A DNA stretch of 64,000 nt, taken from Rhizobium mongolense subsp. loessense (GTDB lineage Bacteria > Pseudomonadota > Alphaproteobacteria > Rhizobiales > Rhizobiaceae). Positions within the stretch are counted from its first letter, which is position 1; each line of letters starts with the position of its first letter. Made by a program: the position numbers and the translations under genes. Below are positions 25,494 through 34,984 of this stretch, piece by piece. The notes beneath the pieces were generated by a model, which saw nothing but the letters and a program-made list of their open reading frames with translations, made no database searches and was not told where the DNA came from. The stretch is taken from assembly GCF_900099775.1 (NCBI RefSeq), contig NZ_FMTM01000009.1, positions 124,001 through 188,000 on the forward strand, written 5' to 3'.

Positions 25494-26479
25494 CCGCGGC
25501 GAGGGCTTCACGGCTGGCGGGCTTCGGGCACAGCGTGCCGGCGCGACGGGTCGAAAACGGCGAGATTGAGCGGGCGCTTGGGCTCGAACCCGGCTGGATC
25601 GAACGCCGTACAGGCATTCGTGCCAGGCACTGGGCGGAAGAGGGCGACACTTTGAGCGGGCTTGCGGCCCGCGCCGGGGCCATGGCCCTTAGCGATGCCG
25701 CCATCGACCGGGCCGAAATCGCCTTGACGCTGCTTGCAACCTCGACCCCCGACCATTTGCTGCCGCCGTCAGCGCCCTTGCTTGCCCATCGCCTCGGTCT
25801 TGCAAATTCCGGAGCAATCGATCTTGCGGGCGCCTGTTCGGGCTTTCTTTACGCGCTGACACTTGCCGACGGCTTTGTTCGAAGCCAAGCAAGACCGGTA
25901 CTCGTCATTGCCGCAAACATCTTAAGCCGGCGGATCAACCCGGCCGAACGCGCCAGCTCGGTTCTGTTTGCCGACGCAGCCGGTGCGGTCGTGCTTTCGC
26001 CATCGGTCGAGCCCCGCACCGGTCTCCTCGGCGTCGATCTCACCTCCGATGGAAGCGGTTACGACCTGATCTCGATCGCTGCCGGGGGCAGCAACCGCCC
26101 GTTTGCGCCGGGGATGAGGGCCGAGGACTTTCTTATGACGATGCGCGACGGACGTGAGGTGTTTTCGCGTGCCGTCGAGATGATGACGGCTTCTTCGCTG
26201 CGGGCGCTCGAGCGCGCCGGCATGATCACGGCGAATATCAGCCGGTTCGTGCCGCACCAGGCCAATACGCGGATCTTCAGCGCCGTGGGCGAGAAGCTGG
26301 GTATCTCGGACGTCAAAACCGTCAGCACAATTGCCGACTACGGCAATTCATCTGCCGCGACCATTGCCCTGTCCTTGTCGATTGCCAGGGACAAACGGCC
26401 GTTTGCATCGGGCGAGGCGGTGCTTTTAACGGCTGCGGGTGCCGGATTGACCGGTGGTGCCTTGGTTTTGGGATTTTGA
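25490..26479 (+). CDS. bioZ: BioZ, FabH-like biotin precursor synthase
   Basis: 329-residue beta-ketoacyl-ACP synthase III-like protein with a complete triad: Cys116 (GACSGF), His256 (PHQANTR) and Asn286 (YGNSSA). In Agrobacterium and Brucella BioZ is known to start pimelate synthesis from glutaryl-CoA and malonyl-ACP, bypassing BioC/BioH. Neither bioC nor bioH is seen here, consistent with that route. It overlaps bioA by four bases and ends the operon, 14 bases from a convergent permease gene. Confidence 0.94.
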   Translation: MTAARASRLAGFGHSVPARRVENGEIERALGLEPGWIERRTGIRARHWAEEGDTLSGLAARAGAMALSDAAIDRAEIALTLLATSTPDHLLPPSAPLLAHRLGLANSGAIDLAGACSGFLYALTLADGFVRSQARPVLVIAANILSRRINPAERASSVLFADAAGAVVLSPSVEPRTGLLGVDLTSDGSGYDLISIAAGGSNRPFAPGMRAEDFLMTMRDGREVFSRAVEMMTASSLRALERAGMITANISRFVPHQANTRIFSAVGEKLGISDVKTVSTIADYGNSSAATIALSLSIARDKRPFASGEAVLLTAAGAGLTGGALVLGF

Positions 26480-26493
26480 CAGGTTTGCTCGGG

Positions 26494-27480
26494 TCACCGG
26501 TTGGCAGGGCTGCGGCCGTAAAGCAGCAGCATGGCGATGATGACTACGCCGTAGATGATCTGCCGTCCTGCCTCCGGCATCTGCATGACCGAGAGGATCG
26601 ACTGCAGGAGGGTGATTAAGATCACGCCGGCGACCGTGCCGAGGTAAGAACCCCTGCCGCCGAGAATGGATGTTCCGCCGAGGACGACGGCGGCGATCGA
26701 GGGCAAAAGATAGGCGTCGCCCATCGATTGGGCTGCCTTCGACGCATAGCCGGCAAGCAGGACGCCGCCAAAGGCACTGAGGGCACCGGAGGCGATGAAG
26801 GCGATCAGGACGATCCGGCGGGTGTTGATGCCGGAAAGATAGGCCGCGCTCTCGCGGTTGCCAATGCCGTAGACGGAGCGGCCGAAAGTGGTGCGTGTGA
26901 GGGCAAAGACGGTGCTCGCACCGATCACGGCCCAGATGAGCACGGCATTGGGTATGCCGGGGAGAAGAAAGCCGGTTGCCAGGTAACGCATGGCAAATGT
27001 AGCCGAATCCTGTGGCGAGAAACCACCGGTATAAAGAACCATCAACCCCTGCGCGACGGCGTTGGTCGCAAGCGTGATGATCATCGAGGGAATGCGCAGA
27101 TAAGCGACGCCGATCCCGTTGGCGAGGCCGATCGCCATGCCGCAGACAATTCCGAACGGAATAGCAAGCATCTCGCCTGCAGGACCATATGCGGCCGCAG
27201 CACAAGCCATCATTCCGCCAACGGCGACCGACCAGGGAACGGAAAGATCGATCTGGCCGAGCAGGATGACGATCATCATGCCGGTGGCAATGACGCCAAG
27301 GAAGGATGCCACTTTCAACTGCTGCAGGAGATATTCGGGCGACAGGAAACTCGTCGAATAAAAACTGCCGATGATCAGCAAAAGGATGATGCAGCCGAAG
27401 GCCGTCGCGATCGCCGGATCGAGCCGCCGCACGATTTTAGGCAGAGAGCGCACCGGCTCTTCTCGCGTTGCGTTGCTCAT
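26494..27480 (-). CDS. CUT2 sugar ABC transporter permease (second)
   Basis: 328-residue RbsC-like inner-membrane protein with about eight to ten hydrophobic segments. GQIDLSVPWSVAVGGMMA near residue 77 and GGTSILGGRGS near 268 are family hallmarks. The frame extends far upstream across the preceding gene, but the ATGA overlap at 27477-27480 marks the start. It forms a heteromeric channel with the next permease. The operon has no catabolic enzyme, so the sugar is unknown. Confidence 0.9.
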   Translation of the reverse strand: MSNATREEPVRSLPKIVRRLDPAIATAFGCIILLLIIGSFYSTSFLSPEYLLQQLKVASFLGVIATGMMIVILLGQIDLSVPWSVAVGGMMACAAAAYGPAGEMLAIPFGIVCGMAIGLANGIGVAYLRIPSMIITLATNAVAQGLMVLYTGGFSPQDSATFAMRYLATGFLLPGIPNAVLIWAVIGASTVFALTRTTFGRSVYGIGNRESAAYLSGINTRRIVLIAFIASGALSAFGGVLLAGYASKAAQSMGDAYLLPSIAAVVLGGTSILGGRGSYLGTVAGVILITLLQSILSVMQMPEAGRQIIYGVVIIAMLLLYGRSPANR

Positions 27481-28457
27481 CCGAACCACTCCAGGCGATT
27501 GCGGACGCGGAACAATCCGAAGGCTCCGAGGCTGACGGCGACGAGCAGCACCACACCCTGGAACAGAGGCTGCCATAGCGGATCGAAATCGAAGACGAAA
27601 AGCAGGTCGCCGATGGTGCGGAAAGCGAGCGCTCCGAATATCGCACCGATCGCGCTGCCCTTGCCGCCAAAAAGGGATACGCCGCCGAGGACGACCGAGG
27701 CGATGGAAAAAAGCGTGTAGGCATTGCCGCTCGCAAGGGCTGCCTCGCCCGTGAAAGTGAAGAATGTGAGAAACAGACCGCCGATCGAGGCAAGAAGACC
27801 GGCCAGGGCATAGGCAGTAAACTTGGCGCGGCGGATCGGTAGTCCGGACATATAGGCTGCGGTTTCCGAGGAGCCGGATGCATAAGCTGTCCGTCCGATG
27901 ATCGAGCGGCTGAACGGCACCCAAATGATGACGACGATGGCAGCTAGGGCAACCAGGCTGGCGGGGACGGTGCCGAATATCTTTCCGGTCATGATATCTG
28001 CCAGTTCCTCATTGACCGAGCCGCCGGGAAAGGGCCGCAGCAGCAAGGCGATCCCGAAGAAGACCGCGCCCGTCGCGATGGTGGCGACAATCGGCTGCAA
28101 TCTCCCATAAATGACGATCAGGCCGTTCAATGCCCCGCAGAAAAGACCGGTGGCCAGAACGGCGATCACGCCGAAGGCCGTTTCGATCGCCGTTCCCAGA
28201 ACGATCCAGGAAGCCAGCGCATTGGTAAGGATGAAGATCATGCCGACGGATAGGTCGATGCCCGCCGTGATCACGACCAGCGTCTGCGCCATCGCGACGA
28301 AGGCAAGCAGAACACCCTTGTTGGCGGCGGTCTGCACGACATTGGCCGTTAAGCCGGCCGGATGATTGGAGACATAGATGGCAAACATGACGAGGAAAAT
28401 ACCGGCGGCCATCAGCGTGCTGCGCCGTTCGTTCAACCGGTAACGCCATTCCTTCAT
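27477..28457 (-). CDS. CUT2 sugar ABC transporter permease (first)
   Basis: 326-residue RbsC-like permease. AGIDLSVGMIFILTNALA near residue 65 and GGVSLFGGKGS near 262 match the family. Overlaps both neighbours by four bases, so ATPase, permease and permease are translationally coupled. Paired permeases are common in CUT2 systems resembling the YtfQRT-YjfF importer, but I cannot assign the substrate. Confidence 0.9.
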   Translation of the reverse strand: MKEWRYRLNERRSTLMAAGIFLVMFAIYVSNHPAGLTANVVQTAANKGVLLAFVAMAQTLVVITAGIDLSVGMIFILTNALASWIVLGTAIETAFGVIAVLATGLFCGALNGLIVIYGRLQPIVATIATGAVFFGIALLLRPFPGGSVNEELADIMTGKIFGTVPASLVALAAIVVIIWVPFSRSIIGRTAYASGSSETAAYMSGLPIRRAKFTAYALAGLLASIGGLFLTFFTFTGEAALASGNAYTLFSIASVVLGGVSLFGGKGSAIGAIFGALAFRTIGDLLFVFDFDPLWQPLFQGVVLLVAVSLGAFGLFRVRNRLEWFG

Positions 28458-30007
28458 GCCGCGCTCTCCGCCTTCTTGCCCTCGACATTGAGCGCGCTTG
28501 CGACCAAAGCATGCTGTGTAATGCCGTCGTCCCTCAGTTCGCGCACGATGCTGCCGTTATAAACGACGAGAACGCGATCGCAGCAGCCGATCAGTTCATC
28601 GTAATCCGTCGAATAAAAAAGGATGGCCGCGCCTGCCTCGGCAAGCCGCCGCAGCAACTGGTAAATTTCCTGCTTGGTGCCGACATCGATGCCGCGTGTG
28701 GGGTCGTTGAGCAGCACGATCCGGGGCCGCCGCATCAGCCACTTGGCGATGACGACTTTTTGCTGATTGCCGCCAGAAAGCGCGCCGACCGGAATGTCGA
28801 GGCCTGCCGTCTTGATCGCCAGCAACTGCACCATCTCGTCGATCAGCTGTTCTTCCTTTTGCCGGTCTATGACCCCACCCTTGGATACCCGGTCCAGCAC
28901 CGCGAAGGAGAGATTTTCCCGCACCGTCATCGGCAGCATCAATCCTTCGGTCTTGCGGTCCTCGGGGATCAGAGCCATGCCTATATGCTTTGAGCGTGCC
29001 ACTGCCGGACTGGTGATTGCGACGGGCTTGCCATCGACAAGGACGGAGCCGGTGGTGCCGCGAAGCACGCCGAAAAGGGCAAGCAGCATTTCGCGCTGTC
29101 CTTGCCCGTCCAGACCGCCAAGGCCGACCACCTCGCCTCTGCCGACGGTAAGAGAAATGTCGCGCAGGCTGCCCCCCCAGCTGAGGTTGCGGCACTCAAG
29201 AGGGGGAGGAGCCGTATCGGCTGCCGCTCGCGCCGGCTTCGGCGGGAAGGCGCTGGAATATTCACGGCCGATCATCATTTCGACGATCTCGCTGCCGCTG
29301 CGCGTTCCGGCAGCAAAGCTCATGACATTGCGGCCATTGCGCAAAACCGTGCATTCATCGGCCAGTTCGGCGATCTCCTGCATGCGGTGTGAAATGTAAA
29401 GCAGCGCCAGGCCCTCGGATCGCAGTCGCCTCAGGACGGAAAAAACCTTGGCGACATCAGCCGCCGTCAGCGCTGACGTTCCTTCGTCGAGAATAAGAAT
29501 GCGCGGCTTCCATGCGAGCGCCTTGGCGATCTCGACCAGTTGCCGACGCGACAAAGACAAATCCTTGATCAGCGCCCGCGGATGGATGTCTTCGGCGCCG
29601 GCCCGGGCCAGCATCTCCTCTGCGATCGCACGCTGGGCCTTGCGATTGATCAGGCCGAAATGGCGCGGCGGCGCGGCGATGCAGATGTTGTCGGCAACGC
29701 TCAGGTCGGGAATGAGCGAAAGCTCCTGGAACACGCAGGTGACCCCGGCAGCGGAGGCTTCGGCGGGGGACCTGAAGCTGACCGGGCGTCCGTTCAGCAA
29801 CATTTGGCCTTCATCGGGCGCGACGACACCTGCCATGATCTTGATAAGGGTCGATTTTCCGGCGCCATTCTCGCCGAGAATGGCGTGAATCCGCCCGGGT
29901 CTTACGGCAAGTTCGGCATTTTCCAGTGCGTGAACGCCGCCATAACGCTTCGAGACACCGCTCATCTGGAAGAGGGGCGTTGCCGCCGGTATTTCTGATG
30001 TGATCAT
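28454..30007 (-). CDS. CUT2 sugar ABC transporter ATP-binding protein (two domains)
   Basis: 517-residue ATPase with two fused nucleotide-binding domains. The first has GENGAGKST near residue 43 and Walker B ILILDEGTSAL near 166; the second has LSGGNQQKVVIAKW near 408 and a degenerate P-loop (GGLDGQGQREM), as is normal for RbsA-like proteins. ATG 30007 follows GAGGAG; the longer frame to 30301 crosses the binding-protein gene and is not used. It energises uptake with the two permeases downstream. Confidence 0.9.
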   Translation of the reverse strand: MITSEIPAATPLFQMSGVSKRYGGVHALENAELAVRPGRIHAILGENGAGKSTLIKIMAGVVAPDEGQMLLNGRPVSFRSPAEASAAGVTCVFQELSLIPDLSVADNICIAAPPRHFGLINRKAQRAIAEEMLARAGAEDIHPRALIKDLSLSRRQLVEIAKALAWKPRILILDEGTSALTAADVAKVFSVLRRLRSEGLALLYISHRMQEIAELADECTVLRNGRNVMSFAAGTRSGSEIVEMMIGREYSSAFPPKPARAAADTAPPPLECRNLSWGGSLRDISLTVGRGEVVGLGGLDGQGQREMLLALFGVLRGTTGSVLVDGKPVAITSPAVARSKHIGMALIPEDRKTEGLMLPMTVRENLSFAVLDRVSKGGVIDRQKEEQLIDEMVQLLAIKTAGLDIPVGALSGGNQQKVVIAKWLMRRPRIVLLNDPTRGIDVGTKQEIYQLLRRLAEAGAAILFYSTDYDELIGCCDRVLVVYNGSIVRELRDDGITQHALVASALNVEGKKAESAA

Positions 30008-30032
30008 AAGGCTCCTCGAAACCGGTTTTTCT

Positions 30033-30060
30033 GGCGCGCCGCGGATACCCGCGACGCGCC
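30033..30060 (-). promoter_or_regulatory. Intercistronic hairpin after the CUT2 binding-protein gene
   Basis: GGCGCGcCGCGG-ATA-CCGCGaCGCGCC type stem of about 12 bp between the binding-protein stop and the ATPase start, with no T-run. It probably stabilises the binding-protein message and lowers expression of the downstream genes. Confidence 0.55.
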
Positions 30061-30086
30061 GTTCAAGCGAGCGGCTTGGACCCGGT

Positions 30087-31211
30087 CTACTGGTTTTCCT
30101 TCGACTGCCCCATGATCTCCTGCGCGGTGAAGTTGATGCCGCAGGTCGGGAAGGCATTGCCGACGAAGAAGTTGTCGGATTGATCGGGGTAAAAGTCCTG
30201 GCCTTCCTTGAAGTTTGGATCTTCAACGATTGCCAGCGGCAGCTTGATGGATTGCGGCACGACCTGTCCTTCCAGCGCAGCGATCGCCGTCTTGATGGCA
30301 ACCGCGACCTGTGCCGGTCCCGTACCGGCCGACGAGCATTTCAGGCCCTCGGCGGCGTGCTTGGCGCAGAACTTGCGAAAGCCGTTTTCCGTCTCTCCCC
30401 CGAAAGGCACAAACGGATGTCCGGCATCGATCATCGCCTGTACGACGCCGGTATCGCCGCCCTGCGCGGTGATGCCGTCAAATTTCTTGTGTACGGCAAT
30501 TGCGTCAGCGGTCGCCTTTTGTGCTGTCGGATCGTCCCATTTTCCGAGCACTTCGACGACATCCCATTTCTTGCCGGTCGCAGCGAAGGTTTCGTGAATG
30601 CCGTTGTGACGGTCGGTATCGACCGAGGTGCCGGCAACGCCGCGCACTTCGAGAACCTTGCCGCCGTCAGGCAGGTGCTTTGCCAGCCAGTTTGCCCACA
30701 ATACGCCGAGGCCCTTCTGGTCGACGTTGACGTTGATTGCGTCTTCGGTGTCGAGGATGTTGTCGAAGGCGACCAGGACGACGCCGGCCTGCTTGGCGCG
30801 CTTGATGACCGGTCCGAATGCCGTCGGGTTCTGCGCATTGACGACGATGGCGTCATAGCCTGAATCGATGAAGTTGTTGATTGCCGAAATCTGGGCAGGC
30901 ACGTCCTCGCCAGTCGAAACGACCTTGAACTCCTTCAGTTTGGAGGCGACATCCGGCTGGGCGGCATAGGCTTTCGCCGTCTGGATCATCTGGATGCGCC
31001 AGGTATTGGCGATATAGCCGTTGGCGAGCGCTATGCGGTAGGGGCCGTCCTTCTTTGGAAACTTGAAGAACTTGGTTTCTGCCGTCCACGGCACGAAGCA
31101 GTCAGCTTCGGCCGCAGGCCCGCTGACGATTTCCGGCTCGGCAAGGGCCGTGGAGTGGCAAAGCGTGAATGCAGCCGCGGCCAGGATGCCGCCGACCAAT
31201 GTCTTGTACAT
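30087..31211 (-). CDS. CUT2 sugar ABC transporter substrate-binding protein
   Basis: 374-residue periplasmic protein with a signal peptide (about residues 1-24, ending ALAEPE). The RbsB-like fold is indicated by ALANGYIANTWRIQM near 56, INNFIDSGYDAIVVNAQNP near 100 and AFDNILDTEDA near 134. ATG 31211 follows GGGAGG; the frame runs on to 31316 without a signal peptide. First gene of a four-gene importer operon. No linked kinase, dehydrogenase or regulator shows which sugar is carried. Confidence 0.88.
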   Translation of the reverse strand: MYKTLVGGILAAAAFTLCHSTALAEPEIVSGPAAEADCFVPWTAETKFFKFPKKDGPYRIALANGYIANTWRIQMIQTAKAYAAQPDVASKLKEFKVVSTGEDVPAQISAINNFIDSGYDAIVVNAQNPTAFGPVIKRAKQAGVVLVAFDNILDTEDAINVNVDQKGLGVLWANWLAKHLPDGGKVLEVRGVAGTSVDTDRHNGIHETFAATGKKWDVVEVLGKWDDPTAQKATADAIAVHKKFDGITAQGGDTGVVQAMIDAGHPFVPFGGETENGFRKFCAKHAAEGLKCSSAGTGPAQVAVAIKTAIAALEGQVVPQSIKLPLAIVEDPNFKEGQDFYPDQSDNFFVGNAFPTCGINFTAQEIMGQSKENQ

Positions 31212-31607
31212 CGAATCCTCCCATTTGTTGCCGTGCTTGGACTGGCATCGAATGGGTGTCGGCATCATCGACGGCCGCTGCGGATTGTTTTCTGCAGTCG
31301 GGTGCCGGTCCGGCAAGGCATGTCGATACGCTGTCCAGATGACGTCAGACGGGCTCCTCTCCCCTGCGTCATGCGGGCGATGCTAGCGCTGCCAACCATG
31401 ATTGTAAAGCGACCTGGAACGACCTGCTCTGTCAGGGATTCTTGCGATTAAGAAGCATTGCATTTTTGCGCAATCGATGTCTAAACCGAGAGCGATGGCG
31501 GGTCTTTTGCTGCCGCCTTTCTATGGCGCGGCCGTTTAAACCGAACCTGGATACGCCACAACCGAGCGGTGCGGATGAAGGCCGCCTGTAGAATTTGCTA
31601 GCTCCGT
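31212..31607. other. Intergenic region upstream of the CUT2 importer operon
   Basis: 396 bases without a gene. It should carry the promoter of the importer operon (minus strand) and the end of the dctBD transcript. A small inverted repeat, ATTGC at 31457-31461 and GCAAT at 31470-31474, is the only symmetric site I noticed; no regulator gene is adjacent. Confidence 0.45.
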
Positions 31608-32975
31608 TTAGATCTGCCCGGATTTGGATGCTGCGAATTGACTGCGGACGATGCCGTGGCGCTGGAGCTTGTCGTAAAAAGTCTTGCGCGGTATGCCGAG
31701 CTCGGCAATCGTGCGGCGGACGTCGCCGCCATTGGCATCGAGCGCCTCACGGATGATGCTGGCCTCATAGCGGTCCAGTCTCTCGGGCAGGGGAAGGGCT
31801 TCGCCCGTCTCAGGTGCCGACGGCGGTGTACTTGCCGGTAACTGCTCAACGCCGAGGACGAAGCGTTCGGCAAAGTGCGACAGCTCGCGCACGTTGCCTG
31901 GCCAGTCGTGACCCTGCAAATGACGTTGAACGGCCGACGAGATCGCGGGAACTTCGCGTTTGAACCGCGACGCGGCGCGTTCGGCAAAATGGCCAAAGAG
32001 GAGGGGGATATCGTCCCGGCGCTCTCTAAGCGGCGGGATCGAGATCGTCACTACATTGAGCCGGTAATAGAGATCCTCACGAAAATCCCCACGCTGTTCT
32101 GCGTCTCCAAGATCCACCTTTGCAGCGGCCACGACGCGCAGGTCGACGGGCCTGACCTCATTAGTGCCGAGCGGCGTCACTTCCCGCATCTCGAGAACGC
32201 GCAGCATATGCACCTGGGTCGATGGAGGCATGCTCTCGATCTCGTCGAGAAAAAGCGTGCCGCCGCTTGCATGCTCGATGCGCCCGACGCGTTTCTTTTG
32301 CGCTCCGGTAAAGGCGCCGGGCTCATGGCCGAAGAGCTCGCTCTCTATGACCGTCTCGGGCAGCGCCCCGCAGTTGAGCGCAACGAAATTGCCCGATGCT
32401 CTGCGGCTCCATCGATGCAGCAGGCTGGCGACCACCTCCTTGCCGCTGCCGGTCTCGCCCGTGACGAGCACGTCGACCTCGGTATCGGCGATCTGGCGCA
32501 AGGTCCGGCGCAGCCGCTCCATGGTCGGTGTCTGGCCGATCAGCGGCAGGTCGTCCCGAGCTTGGTCGGCGGCCCGGCGGAGCGCCCTATTCTCCAGAAC
32601 GAGGCCGCGTTTTTCGACCGCCCTTTTGACTGCTTGCACCAGCCTGTCGGTTGCAAACGGTTTGGTGATGAAGTCGTATGCGCCGTCCTGAATGGCCTTC
32701 ACCGCCATTGGAATATCGCCGTGGCCGGTGATCAGGATGACCGGCAGGTCCTCATCTTCCTTCCGCACGCGATCGAAAAGCTGCAGGCCGTCAATCTGCG
32801 GCATGCGGATATCGGAAACGATCGCGCCTGCAAAATCGGCGTTAAGGGCACCGAGCGCTTCACTTGCCACCGAAAAGTCTGAAACTTTAAAGCCCGCAAG
32901 CTCCAAGGTTTGCTTGGTGGCCCGAAGAAGGTCCTTGTCATCGTCGATGAGAAAGATCGATAACGCATCCTTCAT
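31608..32975 (-). CDS. dctD: C4-dicarboxylate response regulator, sigma-54 activator
   Basis: 455-residue NtrC-family protein. The receiver domain has phospho-acceptor Asp55 (SDIRMPQ), the AAA+ domain has GETGSGKE at 173-180 and the sigma-54 contact loop GAFTGA at 220-225, and a Fis-type helix-turn-helix lies at the C-terminus. DctD activates dctA when succinate, fumarate or malate is sensed by DctB. It overlaps dctB by four bases (ATGA), fixing the start at 32975. Sigma-54 promoter and activator sites are present upstream of divergent dctA. Confidence 0.94.
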   Translation of the reverse strand: MKDALSIFLIDDDKDLLRATKQTLELAGFKVSDFSVASEALGALNADFAGAIVSDIRMPQIDGLQLFDRVRKEDEDLPVILITGHGDIPMAVKAIQDGAYDFITKPFATDRLVQAVKRAVEKRGLVLENRALRRAADQARDDLPLIGQTPTMERLRRTLRQIADTEVDVLVTGETGSGKEVVASLLHRWSRRASGNFVALNCGALPETVIESELFGHEPGAFTGAQKKRVGRIEHASGGTLFLDEIESMPPSTQVHMLRVLEMREVTPLGTNEVRPVDLRVVAAAKVDLGDAEQRGDFREDLYYRLNVVTISIPPLRERRDDIPLLFGHFAERAASRFKREVPAISSAVQRHLQGHDWPGNVRELSHFAERFVLGVEQLPASTPPSAPETGEALPLPERLDRYEASIIREALDANGGDVRRTIAELGIPRKTFYDKLQRHGIVRSQFAASKSGQI

Positions 32976-34834
32976 GCCTTTGCCCTCATAAGGTGGACTG
33001 TAAAACATGTGCCGTTGCCGCTGCTTGTGACATCGATCCGGCCGCCGTAATCGGCAACAATGTCCTTAGAAATGACAAGCCCGAGGCCCAAGCCCTTTTC
33101 CTTGGATGTTTGAAACGGCGTAAAAAGAGTGTCGAGAATTGCCGGTGGAATGCCGGGTCCATTATCCGAAACGGCGATGGCGACCTGCTCGGGCGTTTCT
33201 GCAACGGATATCTCCACCTTCGCGTCGTCGCGGCCTTCGAGCGCCTCAAGGGCGTTCTGGAAGAGATTGATCAGGATCTGCTCCAGCCGGATTCGATTGC
33301 CCATGACGAAGAGTCCTGGTGGCGGCATTCGGATGTCGAGTGCGTTCAACTGCCCGGCAAACCGGCTCTTCAGCAAGACGACGGCGCCTTCGATGATGCT
33401 GCTGAGCTCAACGGGTTCGGCAGCCGTCCTCCCCTTGCGCGCAAAGGCTTTCAATTCCTCGGTAATCGTGCCGATTCTTTCGGTGAGCTGAGCAATGGCG
33501 CCTAAATTCTCCTCGGCCGGACTTGGCTCTTGCCGCTGTAGGAAGACGCGGGCGTTATCTGCGTAAGCGCGGATCGTGGCAACCGGCTGATTGATCTCAT
33601 GGGCGACGCCGGCTGCAACCTGCCCGAGAATGGCGAGCCGGTTCGCCTGCACGAGCTCCTGTTGAACGATCTGCAGCTTCGCCTCCGTATCGCGATGATC
33701 GGAAATTTCCGCCTGCAAGCGATCGCGAGCACGGCTCAATTCATCTGTCCTGGCAACGACCCGGCGCTCCAGTTCCTCGCGCATGGCCTGTTCGCTGGCG
33801 ATCCTCATCACGGAGACCTGCCGCCGTCTCAGCAAAAAGGCCGCGATTGCGAGAATCGGCAGCAAAAACGCCAGTGCGAGAAGCCGCATCTCCCGTACGG
33901 CCGACGCGAGCGGCATTTCGGTTGGAACTAAATATTCCAGCCGCCATGGCGTTGTCGGAACGGCCGCAAAGAGGCGCAGATACCAGGCCTCTCCGCCGCC
34001 GGGCAGGACGGCAGAAACAATGGATGCGTCCGGGCCGATGGTTGACGGATGCATGATGGGAAGCTCTGCCAGCGGTGCATCTCCGAACTGCAGGCTGCTT
34101 CGAATGGATGCAAGATCCTGCTGCGGTACAGGCCCGGTGGTCATGAAACGCCAGGAAGGAATGCTCGTGATCAGAACGACCCCATGGTTGTCCGTCACGT
34201 AAACGGGCCGGCTTGCGTCACGCCAGTCGTTTTCCAGGCGGTCGAATTCCATTTTGACGACCACGACGCCGAGCGGAGCAGCCGCGCTGCCGACCCTGCG
34301 GGAGATGTAAAGGCCGGGACGTTTGCTGACGCTGCCAAGCGCGAAATGTTCAGCCGTGCCTTGCTCCATCGCGCGACGGAAATAGTCACGGAACGCGTAG
34401 TCGTTTCCAACGAAACTGATCGGCTCGCGCCAGTTGCTTGAGGAGACGGCTATCCCGTCCGGACCGATGACATAAAGCACGGCGGCTTGCGTACCGGTGA
34501 CGAGCCGCTCCAGCTTGCGGTTCAAGAGATCGGTCGTGCCGCTCTTTGCAGACGAAAGGGCGTCGAGAACCTGTTGATCCTCCGAAAGAAGAAGCGGCAG
34601 GGCGCGAGGGCGCTCCAAAACGGCCGTCAGCAAGGCGACCTTGAGATTGGCGTCGGTGCGGGCCTGGCTTTCCAGCGCTTCGATCGCCGACCGGCGCCCG
34701 TAAAGTTCGGCGCCTACGAGCGCTGCCGCAATCAGGATCGCAGATGCAGCCAAAAAAAGGATCCAGGCACGGCGCGCCTGCCGAATGACGTCCGGCGGAG
34801 TTCGAACGTTGTCTGTGGTTGATCGCTGAAGCAT
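32972..34834 (-). CDS. dctB: C4-dicarboxylate sensor histidine kinase
   Basis: 620-residue membrane sensor kinase. Transmembrane segments lie near 23-45 and 315-335, flanking a periplasmic double-PAS-like (Cache) domain. A coiled linker near 345-395 leads to the H-box with His412 (AAGVAHEINQP) and the ATP-binding N and G boxes (NLFQNALEA, SDNGPGIP, GLGLGL). It senses dicarboxylates and phosphorylates DctD. ATG 34834 gives the usual length. The start lies only nine bases from the first DctD site, so its own expression may be affected by DctD. Confidence 0.93.
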   Translation of the reverse strand: MLQRSTTDNVRTPPDVIRQARRAWILFLAASAILIAAALVGAELYGRRSAIEALESQARTDANLKVALLTAVLERPRALPLLLSEDQQVLDALSSAKSGTTDLLNRKLERLVTGTQAAVLYVIGPDGIAVSSSNWREPISFVGNDYAFRDYFRRAMEQGTAEHFALGSVSKRPGLYISRRVGSAAAPLGVVVVKMEFDRLENDWRDASRPVYVTDNHGVVLITSIPSWRFMTTGPVPQQDLASIRSSLQFGDAPLAELPIMHPSTIGPDASIVSAVLPGGGEAWYLRLFAAVPTTPWRLEYLVPTEMPLASAVREMRLLALAFLLPILAIAAFLLRRRQVSVMRIASEQAMREELERRVVARTDELSRARDRLQAEISDHRDTEAKLQIVQQELVQANRLAILGQVAAGVAHEINQPVATIRAYADNARVFLQRQEPSPAEENLGAIAQLTERIGTITEELKAFARKGRTAAEPVELSSIIEGAVVLLKSRFAGQLNALDIRMPPPGLFVMGNRIRLEQILINLFQNALEALEGRDDAKVEISVAETPEQVAIAVSDNGPGIPPAILDTLFTPFQTSKEKGLGLGLVISKDIVADYGGRIDVTSSGNGTCFTVHLMRAKA

Positions 34835-34843
34835 GGCGGAGAA

Positions 34844-34895
34844 TGTGCGCAATCTCGCACAAGGGGTCAAATCACTTTGTGCGAAAAGACGCCCA
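34844..34895. promoter_or_regulatory. Tandem DctD activator sites
   Basis: TGTGCG-N6-CGCACA at 34844-34861 is a perfect inverted repeat; TGTGCG-N6-CGCCCA at 34878-34895 is a one-mismatch copy 34 bases away, about three helical turns. Tandem upstream sites are known for rhizobial dctA. Confidence 0.75.
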
Positions 34896-34900
34896 AGCGG

Positions 34901-34924
34901 GCTCGCTTTCGCGAGCAGCTTTTT
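34901..34924 (+). terminator. Hairpin with T-run in the dctA upstream region
   Basis: GCTCGC-TTTC-GCGAGC followed by AGCTTTTT looks like an intrinsic terminator reading rightward, between the DctD sites and the sigma-54 promoter. Confidence 0.45.
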
Positions 34925-34968
34925 AAGAAGGTACGAAAAAACAGCACTTTAGAGGCATAAAAGCAAAC

Positions 34969-34984
34969 TGGCACGCCTGTTGCA
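34969..34984 (+). promoter_or_regulatory. Sigma-54 promoter of dctA
   Basis: TGGCACGCCTGTTGCA matches the -24/-12 consensus (TGGCACG-N4-TTGCW) exactly. Transcription should start near 34995, leaving a leader of about 90 bases before the dctA ATG. Confidence 0.9.
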
